NCBI GenBank assembly: GCA_963750195.1
Contig: CAVVPS010000013.1
Location: 116,815 to 180,814, forward strand
Direction: 5' to 3'
DNA from: AP-15 sp963750195
GTDB taxonomy: Bacteria; Pseudomonadota; Alphaproteobacteria; ATCC43930; CGMCC-115725
Length of the DNA: 64,000 nucleotides
Shown here: piece after piece, positions 56,929-64,000 of the stretch
Layout: the number at the start of each line of letters is the position of its first letter
Position numbering within the stretch: position 1 is the stretch's first letter
Translations under genes and position numbers: made by a program
Notes under the pieces: generated by a model
Told to the model about the DNA's origin: nothing
Seen by the model: only the letters and a program-made list of their open reading frames with translations
The model's database searches: none

Positions 56929-58476
56929 TCAGGCGGCGGCGCGCTGAAGGTCGGCGGGCGTCCAGTTCCAGGGGAGGAGATCGGCGATTTTCCGGGCCGG
57001 GTGATCGGCGATGCGGGCCAGCACGTCGGCGAGGTAGTGCTGCGGGTTGCGGCGGTTGAGCTTGGCGGTCTCGATCAGGGAGTAGATCGCCGCGGCGCGG
57101 TGGCCGCCGGCGTCGGAACCGGCGAACAGATAGTTCTTGCGGCCGATCGCGACACAGCGCAGCGCCCGCTCGGCGGGGTTGTTGTCGAGGGCGAGGCGGC
57201 CGTCGTCGAAGCATCGCAGCAGCGCCTTCCAGCGCGAGCGCATGTAGCGGAAGGCCTTGGCGAGTTCGGATTTGCGGGACAGCCGGCGCAGTGTCGTCTC
57301 CGCCCAGGCGGCCAGCGCCTCGGCGATCGGCTTGGACCGCTGCTGACGTTCCCCTCGCCGAACATCGGGCGGCAAACCGGCGATCGTCTTGTCGATCTTG
57401 TAGAGGTCGCCGATGCGGTCGAGCGCCTGCTTGGCGATCGGCGAGCCGGTGGCGGCATGGACGTCGAAGAACTTGCGCCTGACGTGCGCCCAGCAGGCGG
57501 CCTCGGTGATCCGGTTGCCAGCGAACAGCTCGTTAAAGCCGGCATAGCCGTCGGCGTGGATGACGCCGGCGAACGCCTTCAAATGGGTCCGCGGGTGCTC
57601 GCCCTTGCGGTCGGCCGAGTAGCGGAACAGCGCCGCCGGCGGTCGCGCCCCGGCAAATGGCCGCTCGTCGCGGACATAGACCCACAGCCGCCCGGTCTTG
57701 GTCTTACCGGTGCCCGGCGCCAGAACCGGCACCGGCGTATCGTCAACGTGCAGGGTCTCCGAAGCCATGATCTCGGCGGCGAGCGCGTCGACCAGCGGCT
57801 TCAGCGCCGCCGCCGTCGCGCCGACCCAGCCGGACAGGGTCGAGGTTTCCAGGCCGACGCCCTCGCGGGCGAAGATCTCGGCCTGGCGATAGAGCGGCAG
57901 ATGGTCGTCGTACTTCGAGACCAGGATGTGCGCCAGCAACCCCGCGCCGGCGCGACCGCGGGCGATCGCGTGATCCGGCGCCGGCGCCGCCACCACCGTG
58001 TCGCAAGTCCGGCAGGAGAGCTTCTCGCGGACGTGCCGGATCACCTTGAAGCGGCCGGGGACGTAATCCAGGGTCTCGGTCGCGTCCTCGCCAATCCGCC
58101 GCAGCGCACCGCCGCAGCTCGGGCAGGCTGGGCCGGCGCGATGCATCACCTCCTCGCGCGGCAGGTGCTCGGGCAACGGCCGGCGGGCGGGCTTCTGCGC
58201 CTCGGCCACGCTTTCGACGATGGCGGCCGCCTCGGGCGCGGCACTCGCCAGCCGCTCGGCTTGGTCGGTTTCCAGGGCCTCGATCGCCAGCTCGAGCTGT
58301 TCGGTCTCGCGCGCCAGCTTCTCCGAGGACCGGCCGAACTCGGCGCGGCGGTAGCGCGCCAATTGGAACTTCAGCCTGGCGATCTCGGCCCGCGCCGACA
58401 CCGCATCGCGCGCCATTTCGGCGATGATCCGCTTCAGCGCGGCGATGTCGTCAGGCAGTTCTTCCGGGCTCGGCAC
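56929..58476 (-). CDS. tnpC: IS66 transposase TnpC
   Basis: The 515-residue transposase is nearly identical to the copy at 5334-6881, with the same DDE residues (HVDDTPVPV, GVIHADGYAGF, NPAERALRC) and the CPSCGG zinc-finger-like motif. Differences are a few substitutions (for example SPEEL for TPEAL at the start). Confidence 0.95.
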   Translation of the reverse strand: MPSPEELPDDIAALKRIIAEMARDAVSARAEIARLKFQLARYRRAEFGRSSEKLARETEQLELAIEALETDQAERLASAAPEAAAIVESVAEAQKPARRPLPEHLPREEVMHRAGPACPSCGGALRRIGEDATETLDYVPGRFKVIRHVREKLSCRTCDTVVAAPAPDHAIARGRAGAGLLAHILVSKYDDHLPLYRQAEIFAREGVGLETSTLSGWVGATAAALKPLVDALAAEIMASETLHVDDTPVPVLAPGTGKTKTGRLWVYVRDERPFAGARPPAALFRYSADRKGEHPRTHLKAFAGVIHADGYAGFNELFAGNRITEAACWAHVRRKFFDVHAATGSPIAKQALDRIGDLYKIDKTIAGLPPDVRRGERQQRSKPIAEALAAWAETTLRRLSRKSELAKAFRYMRSRWKALLRCFDDGRLALDNNPAERALRCVAIGRKNYLFAGSDAGGHRAAAIYSLIETAKLNRRNPQHYLADVLARIADHPARKIADLLPWNWTPADLQRAAA

Positions 58477-58546
58477 GGGCCCGATTATCGCACGGGTCTG
58501 GGCTTCGACTTCGTCTCAACCAGCAGGTAAGTCAATCCGCCGCAGC

Positions 58547-58894
58547 TCAGCCGGCCAGCTCCGGCCGCCAGGTTCGCCGCGGCATTCGCCAATCGATGCC
58601 TTCCAGCAGCATCCCGAGCTGCGCCGACGTGATCACGACCTTACCGTCGGCCGGCGAGGGCCACACAAACCGGCCCTTCTCCAGTCGCTTGGCGAACAGG
58701 CACAGACCCTGCCCGTCCCACCACAGCACCTTGATCAGATCGCCGCGCCGACCGCGAAACACAAACAGATGGCCGCAGAACGGATCCTGCGCCATTCGCT
58801 CCTGGACCGCGGCGGCAAGCCCGTCAAAGCCCTTTCGCATGTCGGTGCGACCGACCGCCAGCCACACGCGCGTGCCTGCCGGCAGACCGATCAT
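58547..58894 (-). CDS. tnpB: IS66 TnpB (Orf2)
   Basis: 115 residues, one difference (WRPELAG for WQPELAG) from copy 1. Coupled to tnpA by a 4-base overlap. Confidence 0.95.
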   Translation of the reverse strand: MIGLPAGTRVWLAVGRTDMRKGFDGLAAAVQERMAQDPFCGHLFVFRGRRGDLIKVLWWDGQGLCLFAKRLEKGRFVWPSPADGKVVITSAQLGMLLEGIDWRMPRRTWRPELAG

Positions 58895-59292
58895 TGCAAT
58901 AGCTCGATCACCTGCCGCAGCATCTCAGGCGACACCGCGCCGCGAAGACACACGCGCGTGCCGCACCCGAACGTGATCTCGATCATGCCGCTGCGCCGGG
59001 CTCGCGGGCGCGGCTCGTTCGCTTCCGGCACGATCTCCACCGGCAGCATGGTGACGCTTTGCTTCGCCGCGGCCCGCGGCTTCGGCGCCATCTCGCGCCG
59101 CCATTTAAAAACCTGGTTCGCGTTTACATCATGACGCCGCGCCACGATCGAAACCGACGCGCCAGGCTCCAGCGTCTCGGCCACGATCCGGCGTTTCAAT
59201 GCCCGGGTCCATTGGCGACGCTTGGAGCCATTGGAGCTTCGCTTAGTGTCCACTACGCCGTTGGTGGACACTTCCGTTACGGTCTCTGCCAT
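58891..59292 (-). CDS. tnpA: IS66 TnpA, intact
   Basis: The frame from ATG 59292 (MAETVTEVSTNGVVDTKRSS) is uninterrupted, 133 residues, with an HTH (VSIVARRHDVNANQVFKWRR). This copy lacks the extra G that breaks the gene at 4518. A longer start, GTG/ATG at 59322, would overlap the terminal region. Confidence 0.92.
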   Translation of the reverse strand: MAETVTEVSTNGVVDTKRSSNGSKRRQWTRALKRRIVAETLEPGASVSIVARRHDVNANQVFKWRREMAPKPRAAAKQSVTMLPVEIVPEANEPRPRARRSGMIEITFGCGTRVCLRGAVSPEMLRQVIELLQ

Positions 59293-59350
59293 CCCCCGAT
59301 CATCGCCCCAAGCGACGATCAACGGCAGGCGCCCTTCACCGAGCGCTTAC

Positions 59351-59450
59351 TCTGGAACGTGACGTAACGCCCGAGGTCGACAGCCCTGCCGGCGATCTTG
59401 ACCAGCTTCTCACGCAGGCTGACCGACCACCGCTATGCCGTCTTTGGGTA
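59351..59450 (-). pseudogene. IS1380-type transposase relic, part upstream of the IS66
   Basis: The minus strand reads RWSVSLREKLVKIAGRAVDL followed by GRYVTFQ up to the IS66 target site. The usual family sequence here is SLREKLVKIGAKVV...RYVTFQMAEVAVPR. Upstream of this the frame has stops, so the transposase was already dead or is broken by indels. Confidence 0.7.
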
Positions 59451-59708
59451 TCGCCGCGTGCGGAATGTCGGCTTTCCACCGAGGCAAGTGAAACACTGCC
59501 ACCCATGCCCTGGGCAGCCATTTGCGTGGCTTTACCGGTCAGCAAAGGTTGAGCTAACTAATTGGGTACGCTAACGTATGGTTACACAATCACTTGGAAG
59601 ATGCCCGAAGATCGTGGCGACAATTGGCTTATACTCGCCCATTCGCCCCACTATGAGCTTTCTCAGCCAGTCCTCTGCTTTGGAGACCTACTGTTTGTCG
59701 TCGAAGAG
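59451..59708. other. Decayed sequence beside the IS1380 relic
   Basis: About 260 bp. The left part may be further eroded transposase (frames with CGGATTCGC-like fragments), the rest shows no supported gene. Confidence 0.3.
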
Positions 59709-60843
59709 CTATACCTGAAGTGTTCCATCCTCTACAACTTCGTCCACCATTTCCTTAGCGGCGACAGTTGCTGCCGGGCTTGCAGTCCAAGCTTGTGCGA
59801 AACGCTGTCTGTCAACCCCGGCGTAATCTAGCAACGCGCCGACCATCGACTTCGTCTGAAGGCCCAAGGCATCGAATGGGTGCAGTGCGACGTGGTAACT
59901 TGCCATTTCCAGTTCTCGCCCAGTCAAGAATAGCTGATCGCCCTTGAGCAGCCTGATCGCTTGATCTGCTACGATCTCTGCGGGTATTCTTTCTAATTCT
60001 TTTTTCAGGCCGGTTTCCACAGCGATGGCCGCGCTTTTGCCACCAGGGCCATATTTCTCGATAAGGGCCAAAGCGAGTTTTAACGTTTGCTGCCCATCGT
60101 CACTACTCAGCGCGCCCAAGCGAACAGCCTTGAGCATGAGTTTCCGACGCTCGTCCAAGGTGCGGAAGGCTGCGCCGACGCTCACGTAATCCAAGCTCTC
60201 GCAAGTTATCGCGGCCGCTAGGTACGCCAGCCGACCTGCGGCGCGAGCGGCCTTCAAGTCAGGGTGGTAGCTGACCGCCGCGGCCGCTAGCCGAGCGAAG
60301 GCCTCAAGTGCCCGAACTGCGGATGGAGCCTCCAAATCCCTCTGACAAAGCTGAGAGAATGTCGAGTCGCGCCTCTATAAGGTTTTTGTTCCTAAACTCT
60401 TTGTCAACCAGCTGAAGTTCTTCAATTAATTGTTCATCACCAATTCTATCCTTGTACAAGACGGTCTGGCTATTCTGAATTCGTTGAATGTCAGTACCGT
60501 CGATGAGTTGAAGGTTGAGCTTCTCGGCAACCGAGCGAAGGTTCCTCCGTTTGTCGGTGGTGGCGATGTACGCGCCGTCTACCTGTAATGCATCCCTAAG
60601 GCCACTGGTCCAAAAGATGCGCTCGACAGCCTTAGGGCGCTGCTTGTATTTGATGTCACAAACCTGCACGCGACGCGATGTTCCAGTGGGCCTCTCGTAC
60701 AACCACAAGTCAATATTCGTCAAGTCTTCATCTACAAACCGGAAGGGCACGCCTCAAATCACGAAGAAGCCGGCACGCAGGAAGTACGCGCGAAGGACTT
60801 CTTCGAGAACGGCCCCTTTGTCCGGGAGCGCGTCGCCCGTCAC
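59709..60843 (-). pseudogene. Restriction-endonuclease-like (Mrr-type) protein, one stop and one frameshift
   Basis: GTG 60843 overlaps the stop of the upstream gene (GTGA). The chain VTGDALPDKGAVLEEVLRAY, FLRAGFFVI is interrupted by TGA at 60754-60756 (Arg in relatives would fit) and continues GVPFRFVDEDLTNIDLWLYE, VQVCDIKYKQRPKAVERIFW. The D...D-I-K pattern is that of PD-(D/E)XK nucleases. A one-base insertion near 60335 shifts the frame into EAPSAVRALEAFARLAAAAV and a helical C-terminal part ending at 59709. Corrected length is about 377 residues. Broken or affected by sequence errors. Confidence 0.65.
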
Positions 60844-62252
60844 CGAAACACCCGCCCGCCACGAACCGCCTCCAAAACGTCCCGTGTGGTCCGCTTGCTC
60901 AGCGTGGATTGTTTTTTGCGAATTGAAGTGCGGCTCTCTTCTGGGCCAACGTATCCCGACATTCGAGCACTCGGTAATTCCAAAAGCGATTGAGCATCTG
61001 CATTTCCTCGGGTGAGCACATGGAGTGCTAACTGGCCGACCTCGCGCTTCCGGAGCCTCATGTAAAAGCGATCCGGATAGCTTATATCCGGTCGAAGCCT
61101 GATCACCCGGTGTACCTCAAGAACTCTGTAATCTTGGCCGATTGCAGTGGCTGGGCCAACCTCTTCGCCCCTGATCAGCTTTGAAAGAAGCGCCGGTAGC
61201 ATACTGATCCTGCCCTGGGATGAGGGTCTAGAGCGCATCCCATAAAAAAGTGCGGCGACCAGTGATTTAGCCATGTCGAAACAATCATCTACCATGGGAT
61301 CAACAAACTTGTGGAAAGCCGATGGAGAGGTCACATAGACGTGACTACCTCGCTCGTTTGTCACCCCATTCAGGTCGTAGACACCTGCAGCAACGAGTTT
61401 CTCGAAGAGCGGCTTCGATAGAATTCTCTCAACACGCGAGGCGCTGAGGCATCCGCTCCGCGAGAGCTGCTCCCCTACCTCAGCGAGGAGCTTCTGGTCA
61501 GCTTGCGTCAGCGAAGCGAAAACCTTCTCAGTCTTACCGACTGAGTTCCGACGGAATAGATTCCCGTTGAAGAGTAGGCGATCATCTCCGTCGCCCTCCT
61601 TGTCAACGAAGCCAATCTCCTCCGCTCGATTGAGGAAGTCGCTTACTTGACTTTTTGTAAGGTGATGCGCGTCCCCGATCTTCTCGGATACATCCGAGCA
61701 TCGTACCGGCGACACGGATGCGATCTCGGCCAAGCTGATCGACGCCTCTTCGTATGGGGTGGGTTCAGCGTCCTGATACATGTCAGCGGCGTGGCCGAGC
61801 GACCCTCGCGTCGTCACGCCCAAGACAGACACCTCACCGTCTGACTGATCTATTAGGCGCTTCTTTTCCAGCACCTGAAGAAGTCCGGTCAGCTCGTGAC
61901 GAGGGTTCAGACCCGAAGCCACGGCAATTGCCCGGACCTCCGTCCCTGGGACCTTGACTTCGTTCGACTGTCCGAGCTTCGTGAGCAAAGATGCCGCCTT
62001 CGCGGCCTCATCAATGGCCGGGAATTCCGCGGGACCATTAGTGTCTAGGACGAGTTTGCGGCCATGATGAATAATCCACGCGCCGGTGATCTCTTTGGCG
62101 CTCGCCCCTGTCATTGCGTCTTTCCGACCCCTTGTCGAAAGTGGCATCCGCTCGAAGTCGGAAGCGCACGCTGACACTAAGATTGGGTGCCCGGTCTCCT
62201 CCGGCAATCGCGCGCGCGTCTCGATAGGGCTCATGGCTCGCTTTCGGCGCAC
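60840..62252 (-). CDS. Unrecognised protein coupled to the nuclease-like gene
   Basis: I do not recognise this 470-residue protein. Its middle holds possible winged-helix segments (ELTGLLQVLEKKRLIDQSDG; TKSQVSDFLNRAEEIGFVDK) and a helical region after residue 300 with FDMAKSLVAALFYGMRSRPS. The C-terminus is basic. The start is uncertain: ATG at 62234, 62147 and 62114 are alternatives, none with a strong ribosome site. Its stop overlaps the start of the nuclease-like gene, so they form a two-gene operon. Context (IS elements, CHAT/STAND and toxin genes in the window) makes a defence role possible, but this is inference. Confidence 0.6.
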   Translation of the reverse strand: MRRKRAMSPIETRARLPEETGHPILVSACASDFERMPLSTRGRKDAMTGASAKEITGAWIIHHGRKLVLDTNGPAEFPAIDEAAKAASLLTKLGQSNEVKVPGTEVRAIAVASGLNPRHELTGLLQVLEKKRLIDQSDGEVSVLGVTTRGSLGHAADMYQDAEPTPYEEASISLAEIASVSPVRCSDVSEKIGDAHHLTKSQVSDFLNRAEEIGFVDKEGDGDDRLLFNGNLFRRNSVGKTEKVFASLTQADQKLLAEVGEQLSRSGCLSASRVERILSKPLFEKLVAAGVYDLNGVTNERGSHVYVTSPSAFHKFVDPMVDDCFDMAKSLVAALFYGMRSRPSSQGRISMLPALLSKLIRGEEVGPATAIGQDYRVLEVHRVIRLRPDISYPDRFYMRLRKREVGQLALHVLTRGNADAQSLLELPSARMSGYVGPEESRTSIRKKQSTLSKRTTRDVLEAVRGGRVFR

Positions 62253-62297
62253 CTCGGTCGATCAATCAAAGGGGGCAACGAATGACAGCTCTCCACC

Positions 62298-63915
62298 GAG
62301 GCCGTGGAAAAACGGAAAAATGCGTCATATGACGTAAGCGAAGCGCCGGGTTTTCTTGCCGGAACAGTCGAGGCGCCGGTTGATACGGGGTCTGCGGCTT
62401 GAGCGAGGCGATCAGGTCCTGATCGCCGCCATCAGCGGTCCCACACCGAAGATCGTGATCATTCGCTTCAGATTATAGGCCAGAACGTGGAGGCTCATCT
62501 CGGTTCGGACCTTGTCGAGGGTCCGGGTCAGGAAGTGGGTGGCGCCCATCCAAGCCTTGAGGGTTCCGAACGGGTGTTCGACGGTCTGTCGCCGCACCCC
62601 CATGGCCTCGGGCATGCGGTCGAGGCGGTCCTGCATCCTGTCGAGCACGACCTCATTCTCCCAGCGCTTGATGATCCGCCGCGGGTCGGCGTGCACCGGG
62701 GTCTGAGCGGACAGGTGAAGCAGGCGCTCAGATGGCGGTAGCGGTCGAAGTCTTCCGTGTGATCCGCGCGGCGATGGATTTTGGTGAGTTTTGCGCCCGC
62801 CGGGCAGGTGTAGTGGTCGTGCTCGGCGTCGTAGATGAAGTCCTGCCGGGCAAAGAGGCCGCGTTTGGTCCCGCTTGACGTCAGGACCTTGGGCACGATC
62901 GGCGCGACCCCGGTGCCTTCGCACGACAAACCTGGTCGCCGCTGAAGTAGCCCCGATCGGCCAGCACCGTGATCTCCTCGTTTCCGGTCGCCTCCTGCGC
63001 CCTGAGCGCCATCGGTACGAGTTGTGTTCGGTCATGGCCGAGATTAGTCACTTCGTGCGCCACGATCAGGTGGTGCTCGGCGTCGACCGCGGTCTGCACG
63101 TTGTAGCCGACAATGCCGGTGCCTTTGCCGCTGGTTGCCATTGCGCGAGCATCTGGATCGGTCAGCGAGATTTGCCGATCCGGCGCGGCCTGAACGGCGA
63201 TCTCCATCTCTTGCAGGTGCTGCATCTGTTGCTTAAGGCGGGCGAGCTTGTCCTTTAGCCGCAGCGATTTGGCTTCGGCAACCTCGCCCTCTTGCCGATC
63301 GGCGGTGTCCAATGCCGATAAGTAGCGTGCGATACTGGCTTCGACCTGCTCCATACGACGCTGGATCGCACCATGCGTGTAGTTCTTGTCCCGAGTGTTC
63401 ACGGCCTTGAACCGGCTACCATCGATCGCGATCACGGTCTGGGAGAACAAGTCCAGCCGTCGGCAAAGCATGACGAACTGGCGGCAGGTCGCCCTGATCG
63501 CTGGTCCGTTGTCCTTGCGAAAATCGGCGATGGTCTTGAAATCCGGCATGAGGCGTCCGGTCAGCCACATCAGTTCGATGTTCCGCTGGGTCTCCCGCTC
63601 CAGGCGCCGGCTCGACGCGATACGGTTGAGATAACCATAGAGATAGATCTTCAGCAGCGTCGCCGGATGGTAAGCCGGCCGCCCGGTGGTCTCGGGGACA
63701 ACACCCTCGAAGCCCAGTGTCGCCAGATCCAGTTCGTCGATGAACGCTTCAATCACCCGGACCGGATTGTTCTCCGTCACGTAGTCATCCAGGCAGTGAG
63801 GCAGCAACGCTCCCTGCAACCGGTCCTCGCCTTCCACGAAACGTTTCATCCCGCCATCCCCCAATAGCAGGACACTAAACTATCACGTTGGGCGTTTTCA
63901 CACACCCTCCACCCG
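62298..63915 (-). mobile_element. IS1182-family element, approximate limits
   Basis: It contains the frameshifted IS1182 transposase. Candidate ends are the partly inverted sequences GAGGCCGTGGAAAAACG (near 62298) and, reversed from the right side, GAGGGTGTGTGAAAACG (near 63915). No target duplication was established by eye. Confidence 0.5.
62412..63864 (-). pseudogene. IS1182-family transposase, two frameshifts
   Basis: From ATG 63864: NNPVRVIEAFIDELDLATLG, YHPATLLKIYLYGYLNRIAS, MPDFKTIADFRKDNGPAIRA (first Asp) and TVLADRGYFSG (second Asp). Frame changes near 62915 and 62725 are needed to continue to EGTGVAPIVPKVLTS, and then RRQTVEHPFGTLKAWMGATH (the Glu in VEHPFG) and LAYNLKRMI. All three catalytic acids are present in the corrected protein of about 480 residues. 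It is probably inactive as written. Confidence 0.85.
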
Positions 63916-64000
63916 ACCTCGTCGTTCGTGAGGGTGATTATGGGTGTCGGCTTCGGGGCATCTTCACCCATTCGCCGCGTCGTTGCCCATCGGCTGCAGA

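Larger units (their letters stand above)
56904..59350 (-). mobile_element. IS66-family insertion sequence, copy 2 (inverted)
   Basis: 2447 bp, the same length as copy 1, in opposite orientation, with ends GTAAGCACTCGGTGAGGGCG and GAGCGCTTAC, flanked by an 8-bp target duplication TCTGGAAC (56896-56903 and 59351-59358). All three genes are open. Different target duplications show that the two copies inserted independently. Confidence 0.97.

Noticed and set aside
4460..59350. Composite transposon made by the two IS66 copies
   Set aside because: Each IS has its own, different 8-bp target duplication, so the 55-kb segment did not move as one unit bounded by them.

Overview
The window looks like an accessory region of an alphaproteobacterial chromosome, most likely Bradyrhizobium/Rhodopseudomonas-like. 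The grounds are high GC, REP-type palindromes typical of that group (17.3-17.7 kb), a DUF2161 nuclease, and many GTG starts. It is rich in insertion sequences, truncated genes and single-base frameshifts.

Left part (1-20 kb): an incomplete minus-strand CHAT protease/STAND NTPase with a BrnT toxin relic upstream; a DUF2161 PD-(D/E)XK protein; a low-GC glycosyltransferase lying between two copies of a duplicated segment; an intact-looking IS66 element (4460-6906, 8-bp target duplication); an arylsulfatase; a run of small exported or membrane proteins (10.6-17 kb), several broken by one-base indels; an SMP-30-type lactonase next to an enolase-superfamily dehydratase.

Middle (20.5-51 kb): a tRNA-Lys(UUU) followed by a tyrosine integrase marks an integrative island. 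Its first kilobases hold debris (HlyD C-terminus, half a carboxylesterase, SDR scrap, a broken serine protease/propeller gene, a second integrase fragment). The centrepiece is a minus-strand Tc (ABC) toxin operon of about 23 kb, 50351 to 27330, in the order TcB-TcC fusion, TcA part 1, TcA part 2. TcA part 1 is 3858 residues long, starts with a peptidoglycan-binding domain and carries twelve ~100-residue repeats in three blocks plus a PA14-like segment. The TcC cargo after the Rhs core resembles a phage-tail lysozyme. The machine may therefore deliver a murein hydrolase instead of an actin- or Rho-modifying enzyme. An FNR/FixK-like box sits at the right distance upstream. The TcB part holds about eight one-base insertions.

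Right part (51-64 kb): a second tyrosine recombinase, a DUF3987 protein coupled to a small partner, a second IS66 copy inserted (8-bp TSD) into a dead IS1380-type transposase, a two-gene module of an unrecognised protein plus a broken Mrr-like nuclease (possible defence system), and a frameshifted IS1182-family transposase.

The main caution is that most frameshifts here are +1 insertions. Some of the apparent pseudogenes may therefore be sequence errors.
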